From positions 4,471,501 through 4,535,500 of the forward strand of contig CM042042.1 of the NCBI GenBank assembly GCA_023525975.1: a stretch of 64,000 nucleotides of DNA, given 5' to 3'. Position numbers and translations under genes: made by a program. Source of the DNA: Smallanthus sonchifolius. Lineage: Eukaryota; Streptophyta; Magnoliopsida; Asterales; Asteraceae. This document shows, in pieces, positions 8,948-20,367 of the stretch; the first letter of the stretch is position 1, and each line of letters begins with the position of its first letter. Under the pieces are notes generated by a model. That model made no database searches. It was not told where the DNA came from and saw only the letters and a program-made list of their open reading frames with translations.

Positions 8948-11900
8948 TTAGGCCACCAATACTCTTTTTTTTAAATCCTGGTACATTTTCGTGGTTCCTG
9001 GGTGGATGGAATATCGAGACTTATGGGCCTCGTCAAGTACTTTGGCCCTAAGCTCTCCGCCCTTCGGTACCCACATGCGACCACACCTGGTCCTCACTCC
9101 ATGAGTGTTTAATTCTAACTTTGTCTGTTGACCGACCATTCTTTCTTTCTTTATGTTCTCTTCCTTTAGTGCTTCCTTCTGTGCTGCTTCTAGCTCTGTC
9201 ATAAAATCTGGGGTTATCACTAACTGGTACGCTTTTACCCTAATAGGAGAACGATTCTCCTTACGACTTAGGGCATCAGCGACCACATTCGCCTTTCCCG
9301 GGTGGTATAGGATCTCACAGTCATAGTCTTTCAGCAATTCTAACCACCGCCTTTGCCGCATATTCAGGTCTTTCTGTTCGAAGAAATACTTCAAGCTCTT
9401 GTGATCCGAATAAATCGTGCATTTCACCCCGTAGAGGTAATGCCTCCAAATCTTTAACGCAAAAACAACTGCCGCGAGCTCCAAATCGTGAGTCGGGTAG
9501 TTAATTTCGTGGATCTTTAGCTGTCGTGACGCATACGCGATCACCTTTCCCCTCTGCATCAAAACACACCCTAACCCTTGTCTCGATGCGTCAAAATATA
9601 CCACCAGGTCCTCGTTACCGTCGGGTAGTGCTAACACTGGGGCTTGGGTCAACTTCTTCTTTAACTCTTCAAATGCTTTGGACTGAGCCTGACCCCATTC
9701 GTACTTTACTTCTTTACGTGTCAACTTTGTCAGTGGCGAAGCTATTCTCGAGAAGTCCTGAATGAACCTTCGATAGTAACCTGCCAATCCCAGAAAACTC
9801 CGAATCTCGGTTGGCGTCTTCGGGGTTTCCCATTCCTGTACTGCCTCTATCTTAGCCGGGTCAACCATAATGCCGTCTGCGTTGATAACGTGACCTAAGA
9901 ATTGGACTTCCTTAAGCCAGAACGCGCATTTGGAGAACTTGGCATACAACTTTTCTTTTTGTAGCGTCTCTAGTACTTCTCGAAGATGACAAGCATGATC
10001 ACCTTCACTTTTCGAATAAATGAGTATGTCGTCTATAAACACTATCACCGACCTATCTAGCATCGGTCTACACACCTGGTTCATCATACTCATGAATGCT
10101 GCCGGAGCGTTCGTCAAGCCGAAAGACATCACGCGAAACTCGTAATGCCCATAACGCGTGCGAAACGCTGTCTTAGGTATGTCCTCTTCTCTTACCTTTA
10201 ACTGATGATATCCCGACCGCAGATCGATCTTGGAGAACCATCTGGCGCCCTGTAGTTGGTCGAACAGATCATCGATCCTTGGTAGCGGATATTTGTTCTT
10301 TACTGTACGCTTGTTCAACTCTCTGTAGTCGATGCACATTCTCATGGCACCATCTTTCTTCTTTACGAACAGAACCGGAGCACCCCATGGAGAAATGCTT
10401 GGTCTGATAAATCCTCTATCCAAAAGTTCTTCCAACTGTACCATCAGCTCTTTCATCTCCAGAGGTGCAAGTCGGTACGGTGCTTTAGCCACGGGCTGGG
10501 CACCTGGCACTAAGTCTATCTGGAACTCTGTCTCCCGGTCAGGTGGTAACCCAGGCAACTCCTCAGGAAACACCCCCGAAAAATTACATACAACTGGTAC
10601 GTCTTTTAACTCTCTCACCTTTACATCATTGTCTATCACATAGGCCAGGTAGGCCTCGCATCCGCGCCCTATATACTTCTCTGCCTTTATCATTGATATG
10701 ACGTTCGTTAGTGAACCGTTGCGATCCCCGTACACCAAAACCTCGCCACCGTCTGGAGCTTTGAGCTGAACTATCTTTCGTCTACATATTATCCGGGCTT
10801 CGTTGGCAGCTAACCAATCCATACCCAAAACTATATCGAATCCTCCCAAGGTCATAACATACAACCTAACTGGGAATCTATGGCCATGAATCTTTATCGT
10901 GCAATTATCTACCAATTCACTTACTATCGTGGTCTTGCCCACTGCGGTTTCCACATTAAAGGCCTGCTCTACTCTAGTAACTTTGCATTTCATTCTTTTA
11001 CACTTAGAAGATGATATAAAACTCCTACTGGCACCCGAATCAAATAATACTGAAACATAAGTGTGGTCAAGGATGAATGTACCTGACACAACATCTGGGT
11101 CTCCCCTAGCCTCCTCCTGTGTCAGTGCATACGCCCGGGTCCTTGCCTTCGGCTTCTCAGGTTCTTTACCCTTCTCGGTGCCAGTAGCCTTGGGTTTCCG
11201 ACAGTCTTTGGCCATGTGGCCAGGTATCCCGCAGTTATAACAAGACTGTGCCCCGGGACACTCTCGAGAGTAGTGTCCGGTCTTTCCGCACCTATAGCAC
11301 ATATTTAACCCAACTCGGCACTCGCCCGAGTGCTTCCTGCCACACTTAGCACATTCAACCCCATCTTCAATCCTTAGTTTCTTCGTCTCCGGCCCCGCCC
11401 ACTCTTTAGCTGGCCGTTTAACGGCATTGGTCACTTTCTTCTCAGTAGGCAGTGGGTCTGCGGATTCGAAGTCATCATAAACTATCCCAGCAAGTGATAC
11501 CACAGATTCAAAACTCGTGGGAGCATTAGCTTTCACGTGCACACGGACTTTCTGTGGTAGTCCCTTGATGTAGTACTTAATCCTCTTTTCCTCAGTGTCC
11601 ACCAGATGTGGAACCAGCTGAGCCAACTCTTGATATTTGGAGGTATACTGGCGATGAGTCATACTACCAGCACAGAGCCCCAGAAATTCCCTCTCAACTC
11701 TGTCAATCTCGTTCTGCGGGCAGAACTTAGTGATTAGCAGCTTTTTCATGTCGTCCCATTTCATCTTTTTCATCTCAGCAGAAGACTTGATTCTTTCGAT
11801 CGATCTCCACCAGCTTAATGCCTCATTAGTGAATGAGTGAGCGGCAAACTTGACCGCTTGATCATCACGGCACTCACTAATGTTGATCACCCCATTCATT

Positions 11901-12364
11901 CTCTCTATCCACTCAAAAGTGGCAACAGCATCTTTCCGTCCATCATACTTCGGCGGGTCACACCCCCGAAAGGACTTATAGTTGCAACCCCGGGTTGCCA
12001 TTTCATAATCAGAATCATCACTGTCAGTGACTCCAAGTCTCTTGCTGCTTTCCTCTTTCGTTTCTTTCTTCCCTATATTAAACTCTTTAAGGGCCTCGCC
12101 CAATGCTTCTGGTAGAACTTTCTTCAAGATTGAAGTAACCTCTGCCGCTATAGCTTCTTTCACAATCGGTTCCAACTCAAGCGCCTCATTAGGGGCATCG
12201 TTAGGAGCCGACACATGGTTCCCACTATCATTATGCTCCACATGCACCGATTCAGCTTCGTTGCGGGAGTGCTCACTTTCTTCAGGACGGTTCCGGTTAC
12301 CTGGAGGTCGGCCTCGACGACCAGTACGACCCCCAGTGCGACCTCCTCTCTTTGCTCTAGCCAT
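8948..12364 (-). CDS. Tekay gag-pol polyprotein (gag, protease, RT, RNase H, integrase N-terminus)
   Basis: 1138 codons. The ATG at 12364 follows the primer site by about 440 bases. Basic Arg/Gly-rich N-terminus (1-30), retrotransposon gag domain (about 145-275), CCHC knuckles at 356-369 and 375-388 preceded by a CxxC...C motif near 338-349, aspartic protease DSGA at 442-445, reverse transcriptase about 650-830 with D714 and FIDDI (D778, D779), RNase H about 918-1035 with D925, E962, D987 and D1030, then the first half of the integrase zinc finger (H1114, H1121). The frame ends early at RVLVA because of a run of eight A (complement of about 8969-8976); one A fewer would align it with the integrase frame. 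Catalytic residues are all present, so apart from this break the element looks competent. Confidence 0.95.
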   Translation of the reverse strand: MARAKRGGRTGGRTGRRGRPPGNRNRPEESEHSRNEAESVHVEHNDSGNHVSAPNDAPNEALELEPIVKEAIAAEVTSILKKVLPEALGEALKEFNIGKKETKEESSKRLGVTDSDDSDYEMATRGCNYKSFRGCDPPKYDGRKDAVATFEWIERMNGVINISECRDDQAVKFAAHSFTNEALSWWRSIERIKSSAEMKKMKWDDMKKLLITKFCPQNEIDRVEREFLGLCAGSMTHRQYTSKYQELAQLVPHLVDTEEKRIKYYIKGLPQKVRVHVKANAPTSFESVVSLAGIVYDDFESADPLPTEKKVTNAVKRPAKEWAGPETKKLRIEDGVECAKCGRKHSGECRVGLNMCYRCGKTGHYSRECPGAQSCYNCGIPGHMAKDCRKPKATGTEKGKEPEKPKARTRAYALTQEEARGDPDVVSGTFILDHTYVSVLFDSGASRSFISSSKCKRMKCKVTRVEQAFNVETAVGKTTIVSELVDNCTIKIHGHRFPVRLYVMTLGGFDIVLGMDWLAANEARIICRRKIVQLKAPDGGEVLVYGDRNGSLTNVISMIKAEKYIGRGCEAYLAYVIDNDVKVRELKDVPVVCNFSGVFPEELPGLPPDRETEFQIDLVPGAQPVAKAPYRLAPLEMKELMVQLEELLDRGFIRPSISPWGAPVLFVKKKDGAMRMCIDYRELNKRTVKNKYPLPRIDDLFDQLQGARWFSKIDLRSGYHQLKVREEDIPKTAFRTRYGHYEFRVMSFGLTNAPAAFMSMMNQVCRPMLDRSVIVFIDDILIYSKSEGDHACHLREVLETLQKEKLYAKFSKCAFWLKEVQFLGHVINADGIMVDPAKIEAVQEWETPKTPTEIRSFLGLAGYYRRFIQDFSRIASPLTKLTRKEVKYEWGQAQSKAFEELKKKLTQAPVLALPDGNEDLVVYFDASRQGLGCVLMQRGKVIAYASRQLKIHEINYPTHDLELAAVVFALKIWRHYLYGVKCTIYSDHKSLKYFFEQKDLNMRQRRWLELLKDYDCEILYHPGKANVVADALSRKENRSPIRVKAYQLVITPDFMTELEAAQKEALKEENIKKERMVGQQTKLELNTHGVRTRCGRMWVPKGGELRAKVLDEAHKSRYSIHPGTTKMYQDLKKRVLVA

Positions 12365-12802
12365 TTAGTGTCTACTGTGAACAAAGATAGCTCGTGTTAT
12401 CAAGATAGGTAACAATTTAGAACACCTCGAGTACTGTAAATTACTAATTACAGAGACCGGTATGAAATTACTAATTTACTTTACTACTCGGGTTCTGAAC
12501 ATTTCCTTTCCGAGTAACATTTGCATCCAAGTTCAGAGTTTCTACTATAAGGCACGTACTATCTACTGTCTACTGTCTGTGCTAAGGCATGTACTATGTA
12601 CTATTTATGCTAAAGCATCTACTTTCTGCTATCTGTACTAAGGCATTATTGTCTATGTTCTATGTAAGGACATTGACTACCTTCTGTCTACTATCTTTTC
12701 ATGGACGGGCTGCTCCGACTGACATTCCTTTCCTTCCTTTGCTTTGTCCCATTCTCAGTTTAAGTTCAGACATTATCGCAAATGTCTGAATCTCTCAAAC
12801 TA
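12365..12802 (-). other. Tekay 5' untranslated leader
   Basis: Between the primer site and the gag ATG. Degenerate repeats around GTACTATGTACTA and CTAAGGCAT occur at 12540-12700. No ORF of note. Confidence 0.7.
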
Positions 12803-12816
12803 TGGCTCTGATACCA
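12803..12816 (-). promoter_or_regulatory. Tekay primer binding site for tRNA-iMet
   Basis: Minus strand reads TGGTATCAGAGCCA, complementary to the 3' end of plant initiator tRNA-Met, three bases inside the LTR boundary at 12820. Confidence 0.93.
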
Positions 12817-13404
12817 ACTTGAAACGCCCGGAAACGGGTACATCTCATAGTTGGCACACAACATAACAAACATAGTTCTTAAACCGGAAATCAGAATCTA
12901 TTACAGCGGAAGTCTTTAATTCAAATCATTCATCAAACTAAAACATGAAATATTGTCTATAACATGAACTATCAGGATTGGAAATGTCAGTCTTCAATAC
13001 CACAGCCCGATGTCCATGCTATCCAGCCCACATGGCTCTTTCACTTTTCTTTAGCTTTACCCTTTTTACCTGCCATGCATACTAAAAGTCAGCTAACGCT
13101 GGTGAGTTCTCTCTTTACTTTAAACTGTAAACTTTATCTTTGGTAGCTTAGTTTTATTAAAATAAAATAAGCTTTACTTTCACTTTCTTTGAAATAAACT
13201 TTTAACTATTACTTTAAAACTTTACAACGTTACAATTATAAATCTGTTACGTTACTATCTGTCATTAAAACTTTATCTTTAAGGAAACCCGTTAGGGTGT
13301 CCCACTGTACTCTGTCTATCATTTCACTTATACTTGACAAGTGACTTTATCATACTTTAACTATCACATATGGATCGTGGTCCGAGGACCAGATCCCTAT
13401 CTTG

Positions 13405-13647
13405 CTTACACCTCAGGGTAAGACTTTTACTTTAGCGCTGCCCACACCTCAGGGTGGGACTTTCTTTCTCGCTTGCACGTTAGTGCAAGGCTCCTTTAGC
13501 ATTGCTCACACCTCAGGGTGAGACTTTCTCGCTTACACCGAAGTGAAGACTCCTTTAGCATTGCTTACACCGAAGTGTAAGGCTCCTTTAGCATTGCTTA
13601 CACCGAAGTGTAAGACTCCTTTAGCATTGCTCACACCTCAGGGTGAG
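13405..13647 (-). repeat. Tandem hairpin array (LTR copy 2)
   Basis: Same eight units as at 5963-6205, with the same compensatory stem differences and the same two-base loss in unit five. Confidence 0.85.
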
Positions 13648-14270
13648 ACTTCTACTTTAGCATGCCTGCAGGACTTTCTACTATGCAACTACTATGCAAT
13701 GCAATTACACTATTACACAAATAGAAATGCAATCACATAACTTTCATATAGACAAATAACACATATTACACATAAGCATATAACATGGTATTTGTCACTG
13801 TCACTGTCACTGTCACTGTCACTGTCGAGCTGTACCGAAGTACGGCTCCTTTATCGTTCTTTCTTTAGCTCATTGTTATCTTTCAAAAACTTGTTTAAAA
13901 GATAATACTATGCTCTTTTGTTCTTTATCTTTCATTTTATAAAAATAACATTTTTATAAAATACTATACTTTGCCTTTCATTTTATAAAAATAACATTTT
14001 TATAAAATACTATACTTTGCCTTTCATTTTATAAAAATAACATTTTTATAAAATACTATACCAGTATGCATGCCAGCCCAAAACCATTAGGAAAAAGGGC
14101 AATAAGAACTCACCAGATGAATCGTTTCTGTTTACACCTAGCCGGTTCCTGAATGTCACTATGGTCACCCACAATCTGTATAATCAAGTCATAGGCGTAA
14201 GGCTGTGTTCCTAGGGGACACTTAGACATTACTAGGCTTGACTCAGATGTTTCGGGTCATGGTTTCATTA

Positions 14271-14695
14271 TCGAAACTAGGTAGTTTCGAGTCCTGGCTC
14301 CTTATCGAAACTATGTAGTTTCGAGCCCTGGCTTCTTATTGAAACTAAGTAGTTTCGAGTCACTGCTTCTTATCGAAACTAAGTAGTTTCGAGTCATTGC
14401 TTCTTATCGAAACTAAGTAGTTTCGAGTCACTGCTTCTTATCGAAACTAAGTAGTTTCGAGTCATTGCTTCTTATCGAAACTAAGTAGTTTCGAGTCACT
14501 GCTTCTTATCGAAACTAAGTAGTTTCGAGTCACTGCTTCTTATCGAAACTAAGTAGTTTCGAGTCGTATGACTTATATAAATTCTTAGTTAAGGTCTTGG
14601 GTCTATATTGAAACTATGGTAGTTTCGATGGGTCTGCCCCTGTCGAAACTAGGTAGTTTCGATAGATGCGTCCATATCGAAACTAGTAGTTTCGA
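14271..14695. repeat. Twelve-palindrome array (LTR copy 2)
   Basis: Counterpart of 6823-7247. One arm has a C-to-T change (ATTGAAACT near 14338), and spacer CACTG/CATTG variants differ in position from the first LTR. Confidence 0.9.
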
Positions 14696-15179
14696 CTGTG
14701 CAGTCTTCTTCCCCAAACAGAACCCTAGATCTGGTCCCTTTGTTCTAATCGATCAAGCTATGAACTTTTTACGTTCGAAATGTTCCATTTTCCCCCATGA
14801 ACCCAAACCCGTGGTTTGTTTCCAGTTTCACACGTAAAAATCTAAACCTTTACTCGATTATTAACCCGAAACCCGAAAGTTACAAAAACTCAGATTTAGG
14901 CATAATAATTACCTGTTATAGCTTCCTTCTCGTTCCTTTATGCTCCAGAGATGTTGAGCAACAATCCTCGAGACTTTGAGCTTGATCCGAGCTTTCTCTC
15001 TCTAGACGATCTCTCTCTCTCTCTAAGGTTCTTGCGCAGGAAGAAAATGAAGGACACAGGAGGAAATGGCTACTGATTAGAAGGGTTCTTCTCAGTTTTC
15101 GGGCCCATGGGCCGGCCCCTAGCCAAGCCCACCTTCCTTTTTCTTTTATTTGGGTTTTTATTTATTTTGGGATGTTACA

Positions 15180-15953
15180 TCGTAGTATGTTGTCGTTGAT
15201 GCTACTGGGTTCGATTTTATAGCCGATTTTGGCATTCAATGCGTGAACGGTTGGGGAGGTGGGGGTTGAGCCGACGGCTTCGAATTCGAACCCATGGGCG
15301 GCCGAGACTCGAAATAGGACATTGATTATTCTAGGGGCTTGGTCGCATGCGCGAATGGAACCCGAGGTTCACTGTATTTGGACGGGAAAACGCGATTTCG
15401 ATTAAACGGGTTGGAAACCGGCCTCTGCAGGCCTCGAACTCGCGACCGGTTTGGCATCTGGGAGTTTGAGATTATTACGAACAGGCCCCTGAAGTTTTCA
15501 GCTTGTGTCATTTGATGTAAAGACTTAGGTTTTAAGTTTAGAATAAGTTTCTAAAATGGCAACTTTAGTCCCTTGACTTTTATACAAAATAAATATGTTT
15601 TATTTTTTTATGAAAACTAGATTAGTTTCATAAGTTTTTTTCCTTTATCATTTTATATATTAATAAAATAATTTCTAGGATTTATGTTTTGTAAGTTTAA
15701 GTATTTTTTTTTAATTAATTTTATTTACATAACTACAAATTTGTAAAGTTTTAAGGATTGAAATGATATTTCAAAAAGAATCACACACACGTATACATAT
15801 ATATACATATAAGCTTAATTGATTTCCTTAAATTGATATCAAATAAATGAATATTTATTGTTTAAGAAAATAGTTTTAAATAAGAATTCAAAATTAAAAA
15901 TAAAACGGGGAAGCATTTAGAAAAAGGTACATCGAAAAATCCGCGATATTACA
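15180..15953 (-). repeat. Outer element 3' LTR, second part
   Basis: Starts with the TCGTA target duplication of the Tekay insertion and continues the LTR interrupted at 5377. It matches about 22403-23165 of the partner. It ends GCGATATTACA, followed by the purine tract. The ORF at 15326-15511 is not conserved as protein in the partner LTR and is not a gene. Confidence 0.9.
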
Positions 15954-15967
15954 GTCTCCCCTACTTT
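15954..15967 (-). promoter_or_regulatory. Outer element polypurine tract
   Basis: Minus strand reads AAAGTAGGGGAGAC directly before the LTR end. Just upstream is CAGGACGAAATTTC, the conserved end region of Del/Tekay pol, retained here without the rest of pol. Confidence 0.8.
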
Positions 15968-16640
15968 AGGAAATTTCGTCCTGAAATTAAAGTGGAAGGG
16001 TTTAGTTCAGGATACGATATGCATAATGAGAATGATGCTTCACGTTCCCTAGTAAACTCTGGGTTACGTTTAGCGTTCTAAATGGGATGGAATGACAGGA
16101 ATAAGATTACGCTCAAGTTTCTAAGTTTTCAAAGCATATGGTTGTCAAAAGTTTCCTTACGAAGCATATAGTCTCATTGAAATAGATGAAGATTTGTTTT
16201 CAGAAACGCATTTGGGAGAATAACTGATGAACTTCCATTCAAGTTTTAAAGTAAGATGCATCACTCAGAATGGATTTGACGATAGTGAAATGTTTTGAGT
16301 TTGTAGACTATTACGTCTAAGGATTGCTACGGTACCTAAGTTCCGTGACTACCTTTTACGATAAGTCTTAGATCATAGCACACGACAGAGTTTACTATGC
16401 CTTCTCATACGTTGATTTTCATACTTACGTGTGCACCCGCAAGCATTTAAATCATCGCATAGTCCGCATAGGTACTTCCGTTTGTGAGTGGATCAAGAAA
16501 GAGTACCAGAATTTGTTTAACTCATGACTAGAGTTTCCACATAAGAGTGATCATTGATTAACGAGTCCCTTAGAGAGAAACGTCATTCAATGATTAAAGA
16601 GAGAAGAATGTGACAAGATTTAGAGTTTCAAAGTTTCCTC
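15968..16640. other. Outer element interior, no gene visible
   Basis: Corresponds to the position of pol in an autonomous element, but no reverse transcriptase, RNase H or integrase motif is seen in any frame. Only short open frames occur. Confidence 0.6.
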
Positions 16641-16641
16641 G

Positions 16642-17075
16642 TGATTGATTAAGAATACTTCAATCATTGAGTAGTTTAAAGTCTTTACACTTTCCTCGGG
16701 TTTGATCAAGAATACATCAAACCTTGAGTAGTTTAAAAGTCTTATACGTTCATCATGTTTGAACAAGCATACGTCAAACATGGAGTAGTTTAAAGTCTCA
16801 TACGTTCATCATGTTCGAACAAGAATACGTCAAACATGGAGTAGTTTAAAGTCTCATACGTTCATCAAGTTTGAACAAGAATACGTCAAACATGGAGTAG
16901 TTTAAATTGTGTTTGAACAAGAATACGTCAAACATAGAATAGTTTAAATTGTGTTTGAACAAGAATACGTCAAACATAGAATAGCTTAAATTGTGTTTGA
17001 TCAAGAATATATCAAACATATAATAGTTTAAATTGTGTTTGAACAAGAATACGTCAAACATCGGATAGTTTAAAG
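16642..17075. repeat. Tandem minisatellite of short hairpins in outer element
   Basis: About nine units of 42-58 bp, each with an inverted repeat around a loop like ACAAGAATACG and a GTAGTTTAAA tail. Stems vary in a paired way: GATTGA/TCAATC (16643-16665), GGTTTGAT/ATCAAACC (16699-16723), CATGTTTGA/TCAAACATG (16754-16782), then TGTTTGA/TCAAACA units. The open frame on the minus strand at 16846-17061 is a repeat artefact (periodic FDVFLFKHNLNY). Confidence 0.85.
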
Positions 17076-18259
17076 TCTCTTAGTTCAGCCTCAGTGTATA
17101 GAAGTATATGATTACGTTTTGAGTATAAAGTGGTTATCTAAATACTCTAGTATTTAAGAGAGGTATGAGACAGCGTTTGGAACAGGATTAACCGTTATGC
17201 GCTTTCTCACAGAAGATTCGAGTTGTTCAGAAGGTTAGGTAGATCCTGATGTTTGGTTTAGATAGGAGTCAGGGGATGTACTCTACTAAAGAGAGTAATG
17301 TCCTCCTTCCTGCTAGCGTCTAGAATCAAGAGTGAAGGTTTCTCGTGTATATGAAAATGAACATTTTATCAAGTCTTACAAGGTTTAGTTAGGATGAACA
17401 CAAAAAGTTTTCAAGACTAAGAATCCAAGTATGAATTTGAAAGTAGGATAAGTCAGTTGATCTCAAGTTTCAATATTAAGCTTTACATGATCCTTTATTG
17501 ATCATGTTTAGTTTTAAGAATACGGGTTTGAGTATTTGTATAAGTTTTTGCATGACTCAAAAGTTTCTGACCTCATGGTTGTGTATACGAAGTTTAATTT
17601 TTTTAATAACGTGCATTTAAGCTTTTAGTTTCCGTTGTGATTCATAGCAAATCTTTTATGTGACAAGGGTTGAATGAGGAAAGTTTCCTAGCATAGGGTA
17701 ACGGGAAAAAGTTTTGATAATGTTTATGATAGTGTGTTTACAGTTGATTTTTCTTGTTTCCTAATAGTGTTCTTTTGTATAGCATATGGTTAAGATGTTC
17801 AAAAACGAGGAGTTAGGCAATGATAAGTAGTATAAGTAGGACTTATAAAAAGGTGTGTATGATTGTCAAACGAAAAGTTGGTCAAGTTTAGAAGCGTTAA
17901 GTCTATATAAGGGATAGGGATCATAGTTGATTCACGGCAATGGTTCGTAAGTCGTGTTGTTTTAAGAGAGTGCTTACGAATTAAAAGGTTTGTTCAAGAT
18001 TTATTCTCCGGTTACATGTGTCACTTAGGATTTTTATTGTTTAATGCAACGTTGTTAATTTCTAACGTGGGCTACTCTTGAAGAAAGTGTTTGGGTAGAA
18101 GTGTTAAGTTTGTGATGATGAAAAGAAAGTTAAGCTAGTAAATGATGACAAGATAAAATTTCCAAAGTAACTTTTCATTAGATGTTTCAAAATTGGACTT
18201 CTAGCCCTTACATATGACAAAAGTTGAAATTTAATAGAAAATAGAGGCTTCATGCACGC
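17076..18259. other. Outer element interior, no gene visible
   Basis: About 1.2 kb without a convincing coding region on either strand, no family motif and no clear repeat. Confidence 0.6.
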
Positions 18260-18823
18260 TTAGTAGCTCTCCACTAAGAAGCAGATTAATACTATTACAA
18301 GAACTGCTATGGTTACCCGGATGGCAAACCTAGCCTTCGCTCTAGTGGTTTCGGTACGGTGCTCGAGGATTTCCCTGTCTTCCTCCAAAGTCATGATCTT
18401 TTCTTCCTGGATCCAGATTTGATTGGCCAGGTCGTCGATCCTTTGGTTTAACAGGTCTTGCCAAGCCCTATGCTCCATCTCTCGTCTCAAAAATTCCACG
18501 GTTTCCACGAACCTAGGAATGTTAGGCACCGGGATTCCCATTGCCACGGCAGGTGCCCTGGCATGCCTAGCCCTTAGGGTAGGGGTAGGTGCTAGATATG
18601 GGTCTCTTGGTGGTGATGAGAACCGGTGGTGAATATGAGGTGGTTGATATGGATTTCTCGGTGGTGATGTCCTAGGGTTTCTGATCCAATTGGTGTTGAG
18701 CTCAGCTCTTGCCCTAGCATTAGGGTAGGGACTTGGCTGGTACACCGGCGACTCGCTGCTCTCTTCACGGTCGGACTCTCCTCCCGGACGATACACTGGT
18801 GAAGAGTGTGAGTGTGAGTCCAT
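18260..18823 (-). CDS. 187-residue coiled-coil, tail-anchored protein of the outer element
   Basis: Only sizeable ORF of the non-autonomous element, starting about 1.5 kb downstream of the primer site in element sense. Residues 1-100 are rich in Pro, Ser, Arg and Tyr with repeated RNPYQPP/RDPYLAP-like motifs and look disordered. Residues 104-165 (RFVETVEFLRREMEH to RTETTRAKARFA) are strongly charged and helical, a probable coiled coil. Residues 167-184 (AIRVTIAVLVIVLICFLV) form one hydrophobic segment near the C-terminus, as in tail-anchored membrane proteins. There is no zinc knuckle and no recognisable gag fold. I do not recognise the family. It could be an env-like or accessory product of a retrotransposon lineage, or a captured host fragment. 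The frame is open without damage. Confidence 0.6.
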   Translation of the reverse strand: MDSHSHSSPVYRPGGESDREESSESPVYQPSPYPNARARAELNTNWIRNPRTSPPRNPYQPPHIHHRFSSPPRDPYLAPTPTLRARHARAPAVAMGIPVPNIPRFVETVEFLRREMEHRAWQDLLNQRIDDLANQIWIQEEKIMTLEEDREILEHRTETTRAKARFAIRVTIAVLVIVLICFLVESY

Positions 18824-20351
18824 TACCTAGCAAGAGAGAGGGTAGAAAGAAAGGTTGTAAGTAAGTTGATTAAATATATTCAAAAGTTTTTATACATAAT
18901 ACTGAGTTATCACAGTAATATTTTCAAAAATAGTTTTAATTGGAAGTTGATGGGCTAACGAGGAAAATTCCCGGAAGAAAGGGGTGGTCACAAGGACTCA
19001 CTTAGGTACCCTATTTCCCTAGCCAGAACATCCTCATGGGCCTACAACTTCCCTAAGTTGTTGTCACCGATGTTTGGGTTTATGGTACTATGTCGAGGTT
19101 CATTGTGGGCTTAGAGTCTTAGACGTGGAGCTTGTCTATTCTATAGTAGGCTTCTTCTTTTGCGGGAAAACGATCAGGTTACTAATCCCTTTGTTAATTT
19201 ACTTTAGGTTTAAAATACGTTAAGTTTTGTTTACAAGAAATGGTGATGTGTAAGTTTTAAAGATGTAATGAAAGTTTTGAGATATAGAAGTGTGACAAAG
19301 TTTGAGTAAATCATCAAATGAAGTTTTGAGTGGTAAAATGAAAACACAAGAGTTTCTCAAGTTTATAAAGTAATGAAGTTTGTAAAAGGACTTGTAGGAT
19401 AATACATGGTTTTAAATGTGCTGGTATTACAAGGGTCATGAAGTTTAAGGACGTATGAAAGTTTTGAGATGTATAAAAGTGTAACAAAAGTTTCGAGTTA
19501 GTTATCAAATGAAACTTGGTTAAGTGCTAAGGAGGTAAGGTAAAAATAGAAGGGTTACCTCTTAGGTGTCATAAAATAATGAAGCTTTATAGAAGAACTT
19601 GTAGGGCAACTCATAGTTCTAAGGGTTATATTACAACGATCACGAAGTTTATTGGATAGTATCTATAAATATAAATTTATGTATGTAGTTTTTTTAGTAT
19701 AATCTCGTAAGAATTTCTCCTTGAAGGTAACTCCTTCAGGTTGTGACGAGTAAGCATGCTGTCATACGACCATTCTTGAAGAGACAAAACATAAGAATCA
19801 TAGAGTAAATGTTACAAAGGAAAGTTTTTGAATCAAGAATTTATGAAGTGTACAGTATTTGAGGTGGTACTCATTTAGTGTATATCACTAAGTAAGTACT
19901 TTGCATATCAAGAGAGATCTAAGCTCACTAATGTTTAGAGAAGTCGTGCATTCCTATAAGTGGATACTCATCCCAAGAATTCCCAGGAAAGCATACGGGT
20001 CCGACGGTTGATTTGGATTTGTACGAAATGCTTTCCTTGACAGAATTTCCCAGAATACAGGTATCCACCCTTCCGGTCCGCACAAGTTCTCACACATTAT
20101 CTAGAACTTAAATATTCTTGACGAGAGTTTAGTGGTGGATTAGACTTAAAGCCTAAGAATGTATCCTTGACGTAGTAGACTCTTGTAGCACGTAGGTAAG
20201 TAGAAACGTAGAATCTCCAAACGTTCACGTATAAGATTTAAGAATAGAATGAGGAGAGAATTCCTAGTAAAGGACATGAAATAACTCATGTTTGGGTCTC
20301 CTAAGTTATAGTCTAGGTCACGTGTCTAATAACCTAATTCCCTATAACCAA
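18824..20351. other. Outer element 5' leader region, no gene visible
   Basis: About 1.5 kb between primer site and ORF. Loosely repeated phrases such as GAAGTTTTGAG and AAGTTTGTGTAAAAG-like stretches at 19200-19640 suggest old local duplication. No protein motif. Confidence 0.55.
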
Positions 20352-20364
20352 GGCTCTGATACCA
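20352..20364 (-). promoter_or_regulatory. Outer element primer binding site for tRNA-iMet
   Basis: Minus strand TGGTATCAGAGCC lies three bases inside the LTR boundary at 20368, the same primer type as the Tekay element. Confidence 0.9.
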
Positions 20365-20367
20365 ATC

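Larger units (their letters stand above)
5378..15179 (-). mobile_element. Ty3/Gypsy Tekay/Del chromovirus, 9.8 kb
   Basis: Complete element with LTRs 5378-7733 (2356 bp) and 12820-15179 (2360 bp), both TG...CA, and perfect 5-bp target duplications TCGTA at 5373-5377 and 15180-15184. The tRNA-iMet primer site is at 12803-12816 and the purine tract at about 7734-7748, so transcription runs on the minus strand from the 12820-15179 LTR. The interior codes for gag, protease, reverse transcriptase, RNase H, integrase and a C-terminal chromodomain, in the Ty3/Gypsy order. The LTRs differ by only a few changes (one CACTGT unit, the CT run near 7565, and a few transitions), so insertion was recent. 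A one-base homopolymer frameshift separates pol from integrase, so this copy may not be autonomous. Confidence 0.97.
12820..15179 (-). repeat. Tekay 5' LTR (element sense)
   Basis: Near-identical to 5378-7733. Visible differences: one more CACTGT, a shorter CT run near 15010, C/T changes around 14076 and 14340, and CACT/CATT differences in the palindrome spacers. Contains the same hairpin array (13405-13647), CACTGT run (13794-13826), 46-bp units (13929-14060) and palindromes (14271-14695). It is the likely promoter for the element. Confidence 0.95.

Noticed and set aside
8969..8976. Programmed -1 frameshift site (A AAA AAA) between pol and integrase
   Set aside because: A -1 shift leads to another early stop; the integrase frame needs one base fewer. 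A mutation or base-calling error is simpler.
9526..12412. Several plus-strand ORFs within the Tekay gag-pol region
   Set aside because: They are shadows of the real minus-strand coding sequence.
16846..17061. ORF with periodic FDVFLFKHNLNY units
   Set aside because: Produced by the tandem hairpin minisatellite; the period is close to a multiple of three in this stretch only.
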